Positions 52,353 through 61,295 of a DNA stretch of 64,000 nucleotides are shown piece by piece. Source of the stretch: Streptomyces cellulosae (GTDB lineage Bacteria; Actinomycetota; Actinomycetes; Streptomycetales; Streptomycetaceae); contig NZ_JOEV01000013.1 of NCBI RefSeq assembly GCF_000721105.1, positions 62,001 to 126,000 of the forward strand, in the 5' to 3' direction. The translations under genes and the position numbers were made by a program. How positions within the stretch are numbered: position 1 is the stretch's first letter; every line of letters starts with the position of its first letter. A model generated the notes under the pieces. That model was not told the origin of the DNA, ran no database searches, and saw nothing but the letters and a program-made list of their open reading frames with translations.

Positions 52353-53011
52353 GACAGCCGGTGCCCGATCCCGCGCGACGTCTGGAGGCTCAGGCTGCTG
52401 CCCGCCTCGCGCAGCTTGCGCCGCAGGCGGCTGAGGTACTGGTCCAGCGTGTTTTCGCTGACCTGTGCGCCGTCCGGCCATGCCGCCCTGACCAGGTCCC
52501 GGCGGCGTACGATGCCGCCGCCCGCGGCCACGAGCGTGGCCAGCAGACGGAACTCTGTCGGGGACAGGTCGACGTCGACCTCGCCGACCCTCGCGCTGTG
52601 CCGGGTCGCGTCGAGGACCAGATCTCCGGCCGTGGCGGCGACCGAAGGCGCGGCGCGCTTGAGCGTGGCCCGCAGCCGGGCGACGAGTTCGGCGAGATGG
52701 AACGGCTTGGGCAGGTAGTCGTCGGCCCCGGCGGAGAACCCGGACAGCCGGTCGGTGAGATGGTGACGGGCCGTCAGGAAGATGATCGGGGCGACGAACC
52801 CGTTGGCGCGCATTGCCTGGCACACGTCCCGGCCGTCCGCGTCGGGCAGCCCGACGTCCAGGACGACCGCGGCGATGCCGTCCGTGGCCAGCCGAAGGGC
52901 GGTGGCGCCGTCAGGGGCGAGCACGGGCTCGAAGTCCTCGTCGGACAGGCCGCGGCGCAGCACGTCACGAAGGGCGTGATCGTCCTCGACGACCAGAATC
53001 TTGTCGCGCAT
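52349..53011 (-). CDS. OmpR/PhoB-family response regulator
   Basis: 220 residues. The receiver has LVVEDDHALRDVLRRGL, VVLDVGLPDADG (phosphorylated Asp) and YLPKPFHLAELVARL (Lys). The C-terminal winged helix reads VDLSPTEFRLLATLVAAGGGIVRRRDLVRAAWPDG. It is likely to bind the 11-bp TCAGG direct repeats upstream of the COG4705 genes next door (inference). Its start overlaps the upstream PAP2 gene by 47 bp, a long overlap that suggests tight coupling. Confidence 0.93.
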   Translation of the reverse strand: MRDKILVVEDDHALRDVLRRGLSDEDFEPVLAPDGATALRLATDGIAAVVLDVGLPDADGRDVCQAMRANGFVAPIIFLTARHHLTDRLSGFSAGADDYLPKPFHLAELVARLRATLKRAAPSVAATAGDLVLDATRHSARVGEVDVDLSPTEFRLLATLVAAGGGIVRRRDLVRAAWPDGAQVSENTLDQYLSRLRRKLREAGSSLSLQTSRGIGHRLS

Positions 53012-53696
53012 GGTCCTCCGTCGGATCTTCGGCCGTATGGGTCGTGTCTGAGGCGAACGGTGTGGGCAGCCACCGGGCCGCGGCCCAGAGGCACATTCCG
53101 AGCCACCCGGTGGCGAACAGCCAGCCGCCGACGACGTCGGTGGGCCAGTGCACCCCGAGGTAGACGCGGGTCAGCCCGACCGACGCGCCCCAGCCGCCGA
53201 TGATCAGGACCAGTGGCGCCCTGCCGCGCGGCCCCCGCTCACAGACGGCGATGACGAGCAGTCCCGCGGTGACGGCAGCCGTGGTGCTGTGACCGGAGGG
53301 GAACGCCCATCCGGAGGCGTGCGTTGCCCACTCCGTCCGGGGCGGCCGGGGCCGGGCGACGAGCTCCATCACCCCGTACCGAAGCGCCTGGCCGGCCGCG
53401 AGGCAGACCAGGCAGAGTGCGACGGCGAGCGCGCGCTGCCTGAGGGTGCGCCCCGCGATGATTCCGGCCAGCACCGCCAGCGCGTAGGGGACGACGCCCG
53501 TCCCGGTGGCGGTCACTCCGCGGGCGAACGCCACCGCCACGTCCGGCCGGTGCCCGGCGGACCACGACAGGAGGTCGGCGTCCGCGAACAGCGGTATGCC
53601 GTCGTGGCCCACCACGACCATGGTCAGCACGCCGAACGCCGTCCACGCGCCGAGGCCGCAGCTGCCGGCCAGGTCGGCGACGTCGCCGCGCTTCAT
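52965..53696 (-). CDS. PAP2-superfamily membrane phosphatase 1
   Basis: 243 residues from ATG 53696. Six membrane helices with PAP2 catalytic motifs: the first (around ARPRPPRTEWA, Lys/Arg-rich), PSGHSTTAAVTAG as second and RVYLGVHWPTDVVGG as third, carrying the catalytic His residues and Arg. Relatives include BcrC-type undecaprenyl-pyrophosphate phosphatases and lipid phosphatases. It overlaps both neighbours in the operon. Confidence 0.9.
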   Translation of the reverse strand: MKRGDVADLAGSCGLGAWTAFGVLTMVVVGHDGIPLFADADLLSWSAGHRPDVAVAFARGVTATGTGVVPYALAVLAGIIAGRTLRQRALAVALCLVCLAAGQALRYGVMELVARPRPPRTEWATHASGWAFPSGHSTTAAVTAGLLVIAVCERGPRGRAPLVLIIGGWGASVGLTRVYLGVHWPTDVVGGWLFATGWLGMCLWAAARWLPTPFASDTTHTAEDPTEDHARQDSGRRGRSRPS

Positions 53697-54298
53697 GACG
53701 CCGCCAGCAGCGGGCGCAGGCGGGTGGCGGTGAGCCGCAGGGCCGCGGCCTCCGCACGCCCACGCAGTGCGGACATGACGAGCAGAGCAGTCAGGGCGCC
53801 CACCACGACCCCTGCCAGCACGTCGTGGGGGTAGTGCGCGCCGACCCAGACCCGGGAGGCGGCCATCGCGCAGGCGGCCACCACCGCGACCGCGCCGAGC
53901 CGGCGGGAGACGAACAGCAGGGCGACGGCGGCCGCGGCGGCGATCGCCGCGTGATTGCTGGGGAAGGACCAGTCGCCCGGCGCCGGACACGCCTCCAGTG
54001 GGGTCACGTGCAGGCTCTGGCAGGGGCGGTCCTCGCGCACCAGCAGTTTCAGTACCGCGTCCACCCCGTACGCCAGGATGACGACCAGGGGCGCGGCGAG
54101 CGCCGTCACCGACGCCGTGGCGCCCACCCGCCGGGCCCGCCACCAGCCGATGGTCATGAGCGCCGCGAACAGGGCGAGTCCGTACGTCGACCACGCCGAC
54201 ACCGCGTCGTCCAGCCACGCAGGAGCGTGCCCGGCGAGCTTCACCACCTCGGTGTAGGCCGAGCCGTCGACCGACGAGCCGTCGAAGGCGACGATCAT
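53693..54298 (-). CDS. PAP2-superfamily membrane phosphatase 2
   Basis: 201 residues from ATG 54298. The catalytic series is VREDRPCQ, PSNHAAIAAAAAVALL and SRVWVGAHYPHDVLAG, typical of BcrC/undecaprenyl-pyrophosphate phosphatase-like PAP2 enzymes (the second motif has PSNH, common in BcrC). Four-base overlaps with the DedA gene before it and PAP2-1 after it. Predicted to dephosphorylate C55-PP to C55-P on the outer face. Confidence 0.9.
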   Translation of the reverse strand: MIVAFDGSSVDGSAYTEVVKLAGHAPAWLDDAVSAWSTYGLALFAALMTIGWWRARRVGATASVTALAAPLVVILAYGVDAVLKLLVREDRPCQSLHVTPLEACPAPGDWSFPSNHAAIAAAAAVALLFVSRRLGAVAVVAACAMAASRVWVGAHYPHDVLAGVVVGALTALLVMSALRGRAEAAALRLTATRLRPLLAAS

Positions 54299-54963
54299 CC
54301 GCGTGCCTCCTTCGCCTTCGCGGCCCGGCGCGAGCGCCACACCTCGGACCCGACCGGGATCAACGACAGGGCGACGATCAGCGCGACCATCGGCAGCAGA
54401 TAGCGGTCCACGTTCGGCACGGAGGAGCCCAGCGCGTATCCGGCCAGGGTGAGGCCCAGGCTCCACAGCAGGCCGCCCGTCACCTGCCACACGGTGAACG
54501 TGCGCACCGGCACCCCCAGGGCGCCCGCCATCGGGTTGAGCACCGTACGCACCACGGGGACGAACCGGGCCAGCACGATCGCCTTCGCATACCCGTACCG
54601 CTCCAGCAGTTCCTCCGCGCGTTTCGCTCCCTCGTGCAGGCGGGCCGATCTGCTGTGGGCGAGCAGGGCGCCGCCCGCTCTTCGGCCGAGGAGATAGCCG
54701 CACTGTGAGCCCGCGAGCGCGCCCACGGCCGCGGCGACCAGCAGCGGGGCGAGCGACAGCTTCAGGCCGTGGTCGGCGGTACCGGTGCACAGCAGTCCGG
54801 CCGTGAACAGCAGTGAGTCGCCCGGGAGGAAGAAACCGATCAGCAGGCCGGTCTCGGCGAACAGCACCACACCCACGCCCAGCACGCCGAACGCGGCCAG
54901 CAGTGACCGGGCATCCAGCACATTGACAGCGAGCTGCGACGATAGGTGCATGGCTGTGGTCAT
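54295..54963 (-). CDS. DedA-family membrane protein (probable lipid-carrier flippase)
   Basis: 222 residues from ATG 54963. ETGLLIGFFLPGDSLLFTAGLL, AGSQCGYLLGRRAGG and ARFVPVVRTVLNPMAGALGVPVRTF are DedA hallmarks, with conserved Glu and Arg residues in re-entrant helices. Recent work on the family assigns undecaprenyl-phosphate translocation to several members. First gene of the five-gene operon, fitting recycling of C55-P after the PAP2 enzymes. Divergent from the BlaI gene with two operator dyads between. Confidence 0.92.
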   Translation of the reverse strand: MTTAMHLSSQLAVNVLDARSLLAAFGVLGVGVVLFAETGLLIGFFLPGDSLLFTAGLLCTGTADHGLKLSLAPLLVAAAVGALAGSQCGYLLGRRAGGALLAHSRSARLHEGAKRAEELLERYGYAKAIVLARFVPVVRTVLNPMAGALGVPVRTFTVWQVTGGLLWSLGLTLAGYALGSSVPNVDRYLLPMVALIVALSLIPVGSEVWRSRRAAKAKEARG

Positions 54964-55021
54964 CGTCGGTTGCCCCTTCGTCCGGATCGTCGGATGCACC
55001 GGAACGGCGTCCGACGAACGA

Positions 55022-55055
55022 CTACAATCCTGTAGACGGTCTACTGCACTGTAGA
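55022..55055. promoter_or_regulatory. Paired BlaI/MecI-type operator dyads
   Basis: CTACAATCCTGTAG (55022-55035) and TCTACTGCACTGTAGA (55040-55055) both carry the TACA/TGTA-type symmetry used by BlaI-family repressors. They lie 59 bp from the DedA start and 26 bp from the BlaI start, so one repressor could control both directions. Confidence 0.75.
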
Positions 55056-55080
55056 CGATGGCGGGGTGAGGAACGTTCCC

Positions 55081-55449
55081 ATGACCGACGCGAAGGACGA
55101 GAGGCGGCCGGCGGGCGAGCTCGAAGCCGCCGTCATGGCCGCCCTGTGGGCCGCAGGAGTCCCGCTCACCGCGGGGCAGGTGCAGACCGAACTCGGCTCC
55201 GGACTGGCCCGGACGACAGTGACGACGATCCTGACAAGGCTGCACGAGAAGGGCGTGGTCGACCGGGAACGACAGGGCCGTGGCTACGCCTACTTCCCCA
55301 TACAGGACGCTCAGGGCCTGACCGCCCGGCGCATGCACACCGAACTCGACCGGGACATCGACCGGGAGACGGTCCTGGCCCGCTTCGTCGCCCAGCTCAG
55401 CCCCGACGACGAGCAGCTTCTGCGTCGGCTCCTGGAGGGTGACGGGTGA
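55081..55449 (+). CDS. BlaI/MecI/CopY-family repressor
   Basis: 122 residues from ATG 55081 (GAGGAA seven bases before). LEAAVMAALWAAGVPLTAGQVQTEL and RTTVTTILTRLHEKGVVDRERQGRGYAYFP are the winged-helix pattern of the family; the C-terminal part is the dimerisation and protease-sensitive region. It overlaps the M56 gene by one base. It is the predicted repressor of the DedA operon and of itself. Confidence 0.93.
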   Translation: MTDAKDERRPAGELEAAVMAALWAAGVPLTAGQVQTELGSGLARTTVTTILTRLHEKGVVDRERQGRGYAYFPIQDAQGLTARRMHTELDRDIDRETVLARFVAQLSPDDEQLLRRLLEGDG

Positions 55450-56375
55450 TGACCGCTGTACTGCTCCTGCCGCTGATCCTGCCTTTCCTCGCGCCGCCGC
55501 TGGCACGCCGAACGCTCGACCGTCTCGCCCCCGCCACCGCGCTGTGGGTGCTCACCGCCTCGGTCCTGGCGCTGGCCGGCGCCTGTGTCGCCGCCCTCGG
55601 AGCCCTGGTCCTGACCGGACTGCTCAAGGTCCCCGCCTTGGCAGCCCTGGGCGAACTCGTCCACCCCCTGCGTACCCCCTCGGACCATCTCGTCCTCCCC
55701 GCTGCCGCCGCGGCCACCGGAGTGCTCACCCTCAGCACCTGGACCCTCGCCCGCTCGGCCCTGCGACAGACCCGCGCCTTCCGCACCGCCCGCGCACAGG
55801 CCGACCACCGCCCCGCCGCCGGCGACCTGTGCGTCGTCGACTCCCCCCACCCCGACGCGTACGCGCTGCCAGGACGGCCCCACCGCATCGTCGTCACCAC
55901 CGCGATGCTGCGCAGCCTCGGCCCCGCCGAACGCGAAGCCCTCTTCGCCCACGAACGCGCCCACAACCAGGCGGGCCACCACTACTTCCTGGCCGCCGCC
56001 GAACTCGCCGCCCACTGCCACCCCGCCCTGCGCACCGCCCGCGCCACCATCCGGCTCGCCGCCGAGCGGGCCGCTGACGAGACCGCCGCCACCACGCTCG
56101 GCGACCGGCGTCTGATCGCCACAGCCATCGCCCGCGCCGCCCTCGCCGGTCAGGCCTCCCCCTCCACCCGCCCAGACATCGCACCCGCGGCGACGACCGG
56201 CCCCGTCCCGCAACGCGTCGCCGCCCTTCTCGCACCCCCGCGGCGCCCGCGCGCCGCGCGCCGGGCCGCGTTCCTCCTAGTGGTCTGTGCGGGTCTGTCC
56301 GTCACCGCCGGAACCGCCGGCGTCGTCGACGTCCACTACGAGGTCGAGATCGCCCAGGGCGAGAACGGCCCGTGA
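55449..56375 (+). CDS. M56-family membrane metalloprotease (BlaR1-like sensor protease)
   Basis: 308 residues from ATG 55449 (GTG 55446 possible); TGATG coupling to the BlaI gene. Several N-terminal membrane helices, then LFAHERAHNQAGHHYF with zinc motif H168-E-R-A-H172 and further helices (AAFLLVVCAGLSVTAG). M56 proteins such as BlaR1/MecR1 cleave or trigger loss of the partner repressor. The large extracellular penicillin-binding domain of BlaR1 is absent, so the inducer is probably not a beta-lactam and may be a membrane signal. Confidence 0.9.
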   Translation: MTAVLLLPLILPFLAPPLARRTLDRLAPATALWVLTASVLALAGACVAALGALVLTGLLKVPALAALGELVHPLRTPSDHLVLPAAAAATGVLTLSTWTLARSALRQTRAFRTARAQADHRPAAGDLCVVDSPHPDAYALPGRPHRIVVTTAMLRSLGPAEREALFAHERAHNQAGHHYFLAAAELAAHCHPALRTARATIRLAAERAADETAATTLGDRRLIATAIARAALAGQASPSTRPDIAPAATTGPVPQRVAALLAPPRRPRAARRAAFLLVVCAGLSVTAGTAGVVDVHYEVEIAQGENGP

Positions 56376-56503
56376 CCACTTCGCCTCCTGCGGCCGACCA
56401 CGCCGTGCTCATCCCCAGGCCGTGATCTTCGCCTACGACCACGGCCTCGCCCGGCCCACCGTGGACTGAACCGACGACGAGCGGTGGCCGTGAGCGGTGC
56501 GGG

Positions 56504-57592
56504 TCAGCCGTTCGGTCCGGCCGGGGTTGTGGTGGTCTTGAAGCCCTCGGTCTTGTTGGCCTGAATGGCGAAGTCGTTGGTGAACGTCTTGCTGAGGTCC
56601 ACCGACGACTTCACGTTGCCGACCAGCTGTTCCGTGGCCAGAGAGGTCTTCGGACCGCCGGCCGGCATCAGACCGTCCGGGAGGAACTGGCCCTTGTCCT
56701 CGGTCAGGGCCGAGATGTAGTCGGCCTTGGTCACCAACTGGTTCGACACGTACGAAGCCGGCAGCTTGTTCGCGATGTCAGCCGCGCTGTGAGTGTTGAT
56801 CCAGTGCATGGTGGCGACGAGCGCGTCGACGACCTTCTGCACCGTGGCCTTGTGCGAGTTCACCCAGTCGGTGCGGGCCAGCACACTGGCCGCGGGATAG
56901 GCGCCGCCCATCGCCGCCGTCGCTCCGGAGGTGGTGGCCAAGTCGACGGCGGAGGTACCGACACCCTTCTTCTGGATGGCGGCGACCGTCGGCTGCGTCG
57001 TCATCACGCAGTCGACCTTGCCGTTCTGCAGCGCCGCGATGGCGGTGGAGCCCGCACCGACCCCGATCCGGTGGAACTGACTGGTCTTGACGCCCTTCTT
57101 GGCGGCCAGGAACTGGGTGAGGGTGTCGGTGCCCGATCCGAGGTCGGTGACGCCGAGGGTCTTTCCCTTGAAGTCGGCGCCCGAGTGGACGCCCGACTTC
57201 TTGGTGCACATCTCACGCTCGCCCGGCGCGCCGGAGAGCTGGACGACGTCCTCGACCGCCTTGCCCTTCGCCTGGAACTCGATGGTGTGGTTGTACCAGG
57301 CGCCCGCCATGTCGACCTGCCCCGAGGCCATGGCTTCCTCGGCGCCGACACCGCCGTCCTGCTCGGTGCTCAGCTGGACGTCGACGCCGTACTTCTTGTA
57401 GAAGCCGAGCTGCTGGGCGAGTTCGTACGGCAGGTAGATCTGCTTGTCGAGGCCACCGGCCATGAGCTTGACGGTCGGTGTGCCGCCCGCGCCGCCGGTC
57501 GCGGCGGAGGAGTTGCCGGAACAGGCGCTGACGGCGCCGAGGGCGAGAACGGTGAGGACGGACGCGGCGACGGCGACGGGTCGTCTGGACAT
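56504..57592 (-). CDS. ABC transporter substrate-binding lipoprotein (SsuA/TauA type)
   Basis: 362 residues from ATG 57592; 12 bases upstream is another ATG. Signal peptide with lipobox-like VSAC, so probably lipid-anchored. LDKQIYLPYELAQQLGFYKKYGVDVQL, AMASGQVDMAGAWYNHT and TLGVTDLGSGTDTL are typical of nitrate/taurine/alkanesulfonate/thiamine-precursor binding proteins. The ligand is not readable. First structural gene on the far side of the permease/ATPase pair (order ATPase - permease - binding protein in transcription). Confidence 0.9.
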   Translation of the reverse strand: MSRRPVAVAASVLTVLALGAVSACSGNSSAATGGAGGTPTVKLMAGGLDKQIYLPYELAQQLGFYKKYGVDVQLSTEQDGGVGAEEAMASGQVDMAGAWYNHTIEFQAKGKAVEDVVQLSGAPGEREMCTKKSGVHSGADFKGKTLGVTDLGSGTDTLTQFLAAKKGVKTSQFHRIGVGAGSTAIAALQNGKVDCVMTTQPTVAAIQKKGVGTSAVDLATTSGATAAMGGAYPAASVLARTDWVNSHKATVQKVVDALVATMHWINTHSAADIANKLPASYVSNQLVTKADYISALTEDKGQFLPDGLMPAGGPKTSLATEQLVGNVKSSVDLSKTFTNDFAIQANKTEGFKTTTTPAGPNG

Positions 57593-57658
57593 GGCTGACC
57601 ACATTCCTTTGCTGAGGGTTCTGCGATGAGGTGATGAGGTAGAGGGAGGCGTGGTGTG

Positions 57659-58537
57659 TCAGAGGGAGTTGGCCTCGGTCGGCGCCGGCGGGCGCCAGGA
57701 CAGCAGCCGGTGTTCGAGCTTGCCGATCAGCCACTCGGCGCCGAGCACGATGACCGAGATGATGAGCATCGTGGCGAACACGCCGTTGGGGTCGAAGTTG
57801 TTCTGCGCGGTCTTGATGACCAGGCCGAGGCCGCTCTGCGCGCCGAGCACCTCGCCGACCAGCGCGCCGACGATGGCGAAGCCGAAGGCGCTGTGCAGGC
57901 TGGCGATGATCCAGGTGAGCGCGGACGGCACGATGACGTGCCGGGTGATCTGCGTCTGCGAGGCGCCGAGCACCTTGGCGTTGGCGAGGATGTTGCGATC
58001 GACCTCACGGACGCCCTGGAAGGCGTTGAAGAAGACGATGAAGAACACCAGTACCGCGGCGAGCAGGATCTTCGGCAGCACGCCGATGCCGAACGCGACG
58101 ATGAAGATCGAGCCGAGGACGATACGCGGGATCGCGTTGACCATCTTGATGTAGGGGCCGAGCACGTCGGCGAGGAAGCGGCTCTGGCCGAGCGTGACGC
58201 CGAAGACCACGCCGGTGATGGCCCCGAGGGCGAAGCCGGCGAGCGCCTCCTGGATCGTGGTCCAGATGTTGGCGTAGAAGGACCCGAACTCGGTGCCGTT
58301 CTGGAAGAGGTCGACCAGCCGCTTCGCGATGCCGGACGGCTGTCCGAAGAAGAACGGGTCGACGATCCCCCAAGTGGTGAACGCCTGCCAGCCGCCGATG
58401 ACGACGGCCGCGAGGGCGACGCGGGCCGCCCACACCTGCGCGGTGCGCCGCCGGGCGGCGCGTTTGGCGGCGTCAGCAGCCGTTGACGGTGTCCCGTCCT
58501 TGACCGGGCGAGTAGAGACTGCGGACGTTGTAGTCAT
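57659..58537 (-). CDS. ABC transporter permease (SsuC/TauC type)
   Basis: 292 residues from ATG 58537, overlapping the ATPase gene by four bases. Six membrane segments; NAIPRIVLGSIFIVAFGIGVLPKI and GVREVDRNILANAKVLGASQTQITRHVIVPSALTWI hold the EAA-type coupling loop. Partner of the ATPase and the binding lipoprotein. Confidence 0.9.
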   Translation of the reverse strand: MTTTSAVSTRPVKDGTPSTAADAAKRAARRRTAQVWAARVALAAVVIGGWQAFTTWGIVDPFFFGQPSGIAKRLVDLFQNGTEFGSFYANIWTTIQEALAGFALGAITGVVFGVTLGQSRFLADVLGPYIKMVNAIPRIVLGSIFIVAFGIGVLPKILLAAVLVFFIVFFNAFQGVREVDRNILANAKVLGASQTQITRHVIVPSALTWIIASLHSAFGFAIVGALVGEVLGAQSGLGLVIKTAQNNFDPNGVFATMLIISVIVLGAEWLIGKLEHRLLSWRPPAPTEANSL

Positions 58538-59394
58538 GCCGTACCTCCTGCGGTGCGGGCGTAGGCGCGCTCCACCTCCTCGCGCAGCGTTTCCCAGATC
58601 TGGTGCTGAAGTTCGATGAAGCGGGGCTGGAAGCGGATCTCCTGGACCGCGCCGCGCGGACGCGGCAGGTCGATGTCGAAGACCGCCTTGACCGAGCCGG
58701 GGCTGGACGTCATGACGACCACCCGGTCGGCGAGCGCCACGGCCTCGTCGAGGTCGTGGGTGATGAAGATGACCGACGGGCGGATCTGTTCCCACAGGCC
58801 GAGCAGTTCGGTCGACATGATCGCCTTGGTCTGCACGTCCAGGGCGCCGAACGGCTCGTCCATGATCAGGATCTTGGGTTCGTTGATCAGCGCCGCGGCC
58901 ATCGCCACGCGCTTGCGCATCCCGCCGGAGAGCTGGTGCGGGTAGCGGTCCTCGAACCCCGTCAGACCCACCCGGCGCAGCCAGTCGCGCGCCGATGCCT
59001 GCGCCTGCGGCTTGGGTACCCCGCGGAAGACCGGGCCCATCAGTACGTTGCCGAGGACGGACTTCCAGGGCAGCAGCGCGTCGGTCTGGAACATGAAGCT
59101 GACGCCGTCGGTAACGCCTTCCACCTCACGGCCGCCGACCTTGACCGAACCCTCGCTGGGCCGGTCGAGCCCCGACACCATGCTCAGCGTCGTCGACTTG
59201 CCGCAGCCTGTCGGTCCGACCACCGCGCAGAACTGGCCCGGCTCCACGGTGAAGGAGACGTCCTCCAGGGCCGTGAACACCTCACCCGCAGGAGTCAGAA
59301 ACCGTTTGGTGAGTCCTGAAATCTCGACTCGCGCACTGTCCCGGCCGATCTTCTCGGAGCCCGGGCTCACCGCGACATCGTTTCGCGAAGCCAT
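58534..59394 (-). CDS. ABC transporter ATP-binding protein (SsuB/TauB type)
   Basis: 286 residues. Walker A GPTGCGKSTT, Q loop MFQTDALLPWKSVLGNV, signature LSGGMRKRVAMAAALI, Walker B ILIMDEPFGALD and the H loop ITHDLDEA are all intact. First gene of the operon, about 60 bp from the inverted repeat at 59460 and divergent from the two-component genes. Confidence 0.92.
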   Translation of the reverse strand: MASRNDVAVSPGSEKIGRDSARVEISGLTKRFLTPAGEVFTALEDVSFTVEPGQFCAVVGPTGCGKSTTLSMVSGLDRPSEGSVKVGGREVEGVTDGVSFMFQTDALLPWKSVLGNVLMGPVFRGVPKPQAQASARDWLRRVGLTGFEDRYPHQLSGGMRKRVAMAAALINEPKILIMDEPFGALDVQTKAIMSTELLGLWEQIRPSVIFITHDLDEAVALADRVVVMTSSPGSVKAVFDIDLPRPRGAVQEIRFQPRFIELQHQIWETLREEVERAYARTAGGTA

Positions 59395-59459
59395 CTGAGG
59401 TCGTCTCCTTTCCTCACCTCGGAGGTCGAGGAAGGCAGACGCTAAAGGCCGCCCGGTAT

Positions 59460-59480
59460 TACGTCGCTGTTTCAGACGTA
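59460..59480. promoter_or_regulatory. Inverted repeat in the ABC/two-component intergenic region
   Basis: TACGTC-N9-GACGTA (59460-59465 and 59475-59480), perfect 6-bp arms, 66-86 bp before the ABC ATPase start. It is a candidate operator for the adjacent CitB/DcuR-type response regulator. Confidence 0.5.
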
Positions 59481-59630
59481 TCTCGCGTTAGTCGTGTTAA
59501 CGGGGGTTCTGCGCGTTCTGCTCAGGAGGCCGGGGGTGGGCAGAATGTCCTCGGTGGGACACAATCACGCCACCACGGGTACGGCGCAGGGGCCGTTCCC
59601 GGCAGCACGACAAGGGCGAAGGCACCTGTG

Positions 59631-61295
59631 ATGCCCATCCGTATCCGGATCGGCCGCGGCGGGAAGGGGAGGCTCTCCGCCCGAATCCTGGCGAACCAGC
59701 TGGTCATCCTGACGCTGACCGGAGCCATCGGTTTCGCACTGTTCGCGTTCGCCCAGCGGTCCGAGATCGACCGTGCCTACGAGCAGCGGGCACTGGACAT
59801 CGCACAGACCACCGCCGCCGAGCCGCAGATCCGGCAGGCCGTGGCGTACGGGGGCGACGACGGTGTCGTGCAGACCGTCGCCGAACGGATCCGCAAGGCG
59901 TCGGGGGCGTCGTACGTGGTCGTGATCGACCTGCACGGCATCCGCCACTCGCACCCCGACCCGGCGCTGATCGGCGAGCCGGTGGGCGATCCGATTCCGG
60001 TGCTGGACGGGCAGTCGCACGTGGGCTCCGACCAGGGCGCGACCGGGCGGTCCGCCAATGGGAAGGCTCCGCTGTACGGCCCTACGGGCGCGCTGGTCGG
60101 TGAGGTGTCGGCCGGCATCCCCGAACACGATGTGCTCGGTGAGCTGTGGCGAGAACTGCCCACGTTCGGCCTGTACAGCGCGATCGCGGTCGCTCTCGGC
60201 TCGGCGGCCGCGTTCCTGCTGGCCAGGCGACTGAAACGGTCGACCTTCGGGCTGGAACTGGAGGAGATCGCCGGACTGCTCCAGGACCGCGAGGCGATGC
60301 TGCACGGCATCCGGGAGGGGGTGATCGCCTTCGCTCCCGACGGCCGGATCACCGTGGTCAACGACGAGGCCCGCGACCTGCTCGGCCTCGGCACGGCCCT
60401 CGGCAGCAGGCTCGACGAGGTGCTGCCCGACGGGCGGCTGCGCCGCGCCCTGGACGGCACCCTGCCCGGCACCGACCTCAGCGTGCTGACCGACGACCAC
60501 TGCCTGGTGGTCAACCGGATGCCGGTGACGCTGCACGGCCGTGAACTGGGCGCGGTGGTCACCGTACGCGACCGCACCGAGCTGATCGGGCTGCTGCGCG
60601 AACTGGACTCGGTGCGCGGGCTGACCGACGCCCTGCGCGCCCAGCAGCACGAGTTCACCAACCGTATGCACACCGTGGCCGGGCTGCTGGACATCGGCGA
60701 CCACGACGCCGCCTACGAGTACGCCGTCGAGTCGGCCGACGCCGACCAGGCGCTGACCGAGTCCGTACGCGAACGGATCGGCCCCACGCTGCTCGTGGGG
60801 CTGATCGTCGCCAAGACCACGGTGGCCGCGGAACGCGGGGTACGGATGGTACTCAGCGACGACTCCGCACTCGGCGAGGACCCGCCGCATCTGCGCCGGC
60901 TGCTGACCATCGTCGGCAACCTGCTGGACAACGCGATCGACGCCGCGGCCGGCGGACCTCCCCCGGCCGACGGCCGCGAGGTCGAGCTCTCGCTGATCGA
61001 GGCCGTCGACCAGGTGATGGTGCGGGTCGCCGACAGCGGCCCGGGGATCCCGCCGGGCGCCGCTGAATCGATCTTCGAGGACGGCTGGTCGACCCGGCCC
61101 GACCGGGGCACCGCCCGACGCGGACTGGGGCTGGCCCTCGTCCACCGGCTGGCCCAGCGACACGGCGGCACGATCACGGTCAGCGACGGGCCGGGCGCGG
61201 TCTTCACGGTCGCGCTGCCGGTGCCGGACGGAGCCCCCGTACCGCGAGACGCACAGTTCACGACGGCCTCACCGACAGGAGGCGACCGCGGATGA
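59631..61295 (+). CDS. CitA/DcuS-family sensor histidine kinase
   Basis: 554 residues from ATG 59631 (GTG 59628 possible). N-terminal membrane helix (LVILTLTGAIGFALFAFA), outside PAS-like domain with ASYVVVIDLHGIRHSHP, second helix (YSAIAVALGSAAAFLLA), inner PAS domain (IREGVIAFAPDGRITVVNDEA), His box QQHEFTNRMHTVAGLL typical of CitA/DcuS, and ATPase N/G boxes (VGNLLDNAIDAAA, DSGPGIPPG, RRGLGLALVHRLA). The family senses citrate or C4-dicarboxylates; it could control the ABC importer or the CitMHS unit at 16 kb. Confidence 0.93.
   Translation: MPIRIRIGRGGKGRLSARILANQLVILTLTGAIGFALFAFAQRSEIDRAYEQRALDIAQTTAAEPQIRQAVAYGGDDGVVQTVAERIRKASGASYVVVIDLHGIRHSHPDPALIGEPVGDPIPVLDGQSHVGSDQGATGRSANGKAPLYGPTGALVGEVSAGIPEHDVLGELWRELPTFGLYSAIAVALGSAAAFLLARRLKRSTFGLELEEIAGLLQDREAMLHGIREGVIAFAPDGRITVVNDEARDLLGLGTALGSRLDEVLPDGRLRRALDGTLPGTDLSVLTDDHCLVVNRMPVTLHGRELGAVVTVRDRTELIGLLRELDSVRGLTDALRAQQHEFTNRMHTVAGLLDIGDHDAAYEYAVESADADQALTESVRERIGPTLLVGLIVAKTTVAAERGVRMVLSDDSALGEDPPHLRRLLTIVGNLLDNAIDAAAGGPPPADGREVELSLIEAVDQVMVRVADSGPGIPPGAAESIFEDGWSTRPDRGTARRGLGLALVHRLAQRHGGTITVSDGPGAVFTVALPVPDGAPVPRDAQFTTASPTGGDRG

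Noticed and set aside
55449..56375. True BlaR1 beta-lactam receptor
   Set aside because: Protein is about 308 residues and lacks the C-terminal penicillin-binding sensor domain; no beta-lactamase is adjacent.
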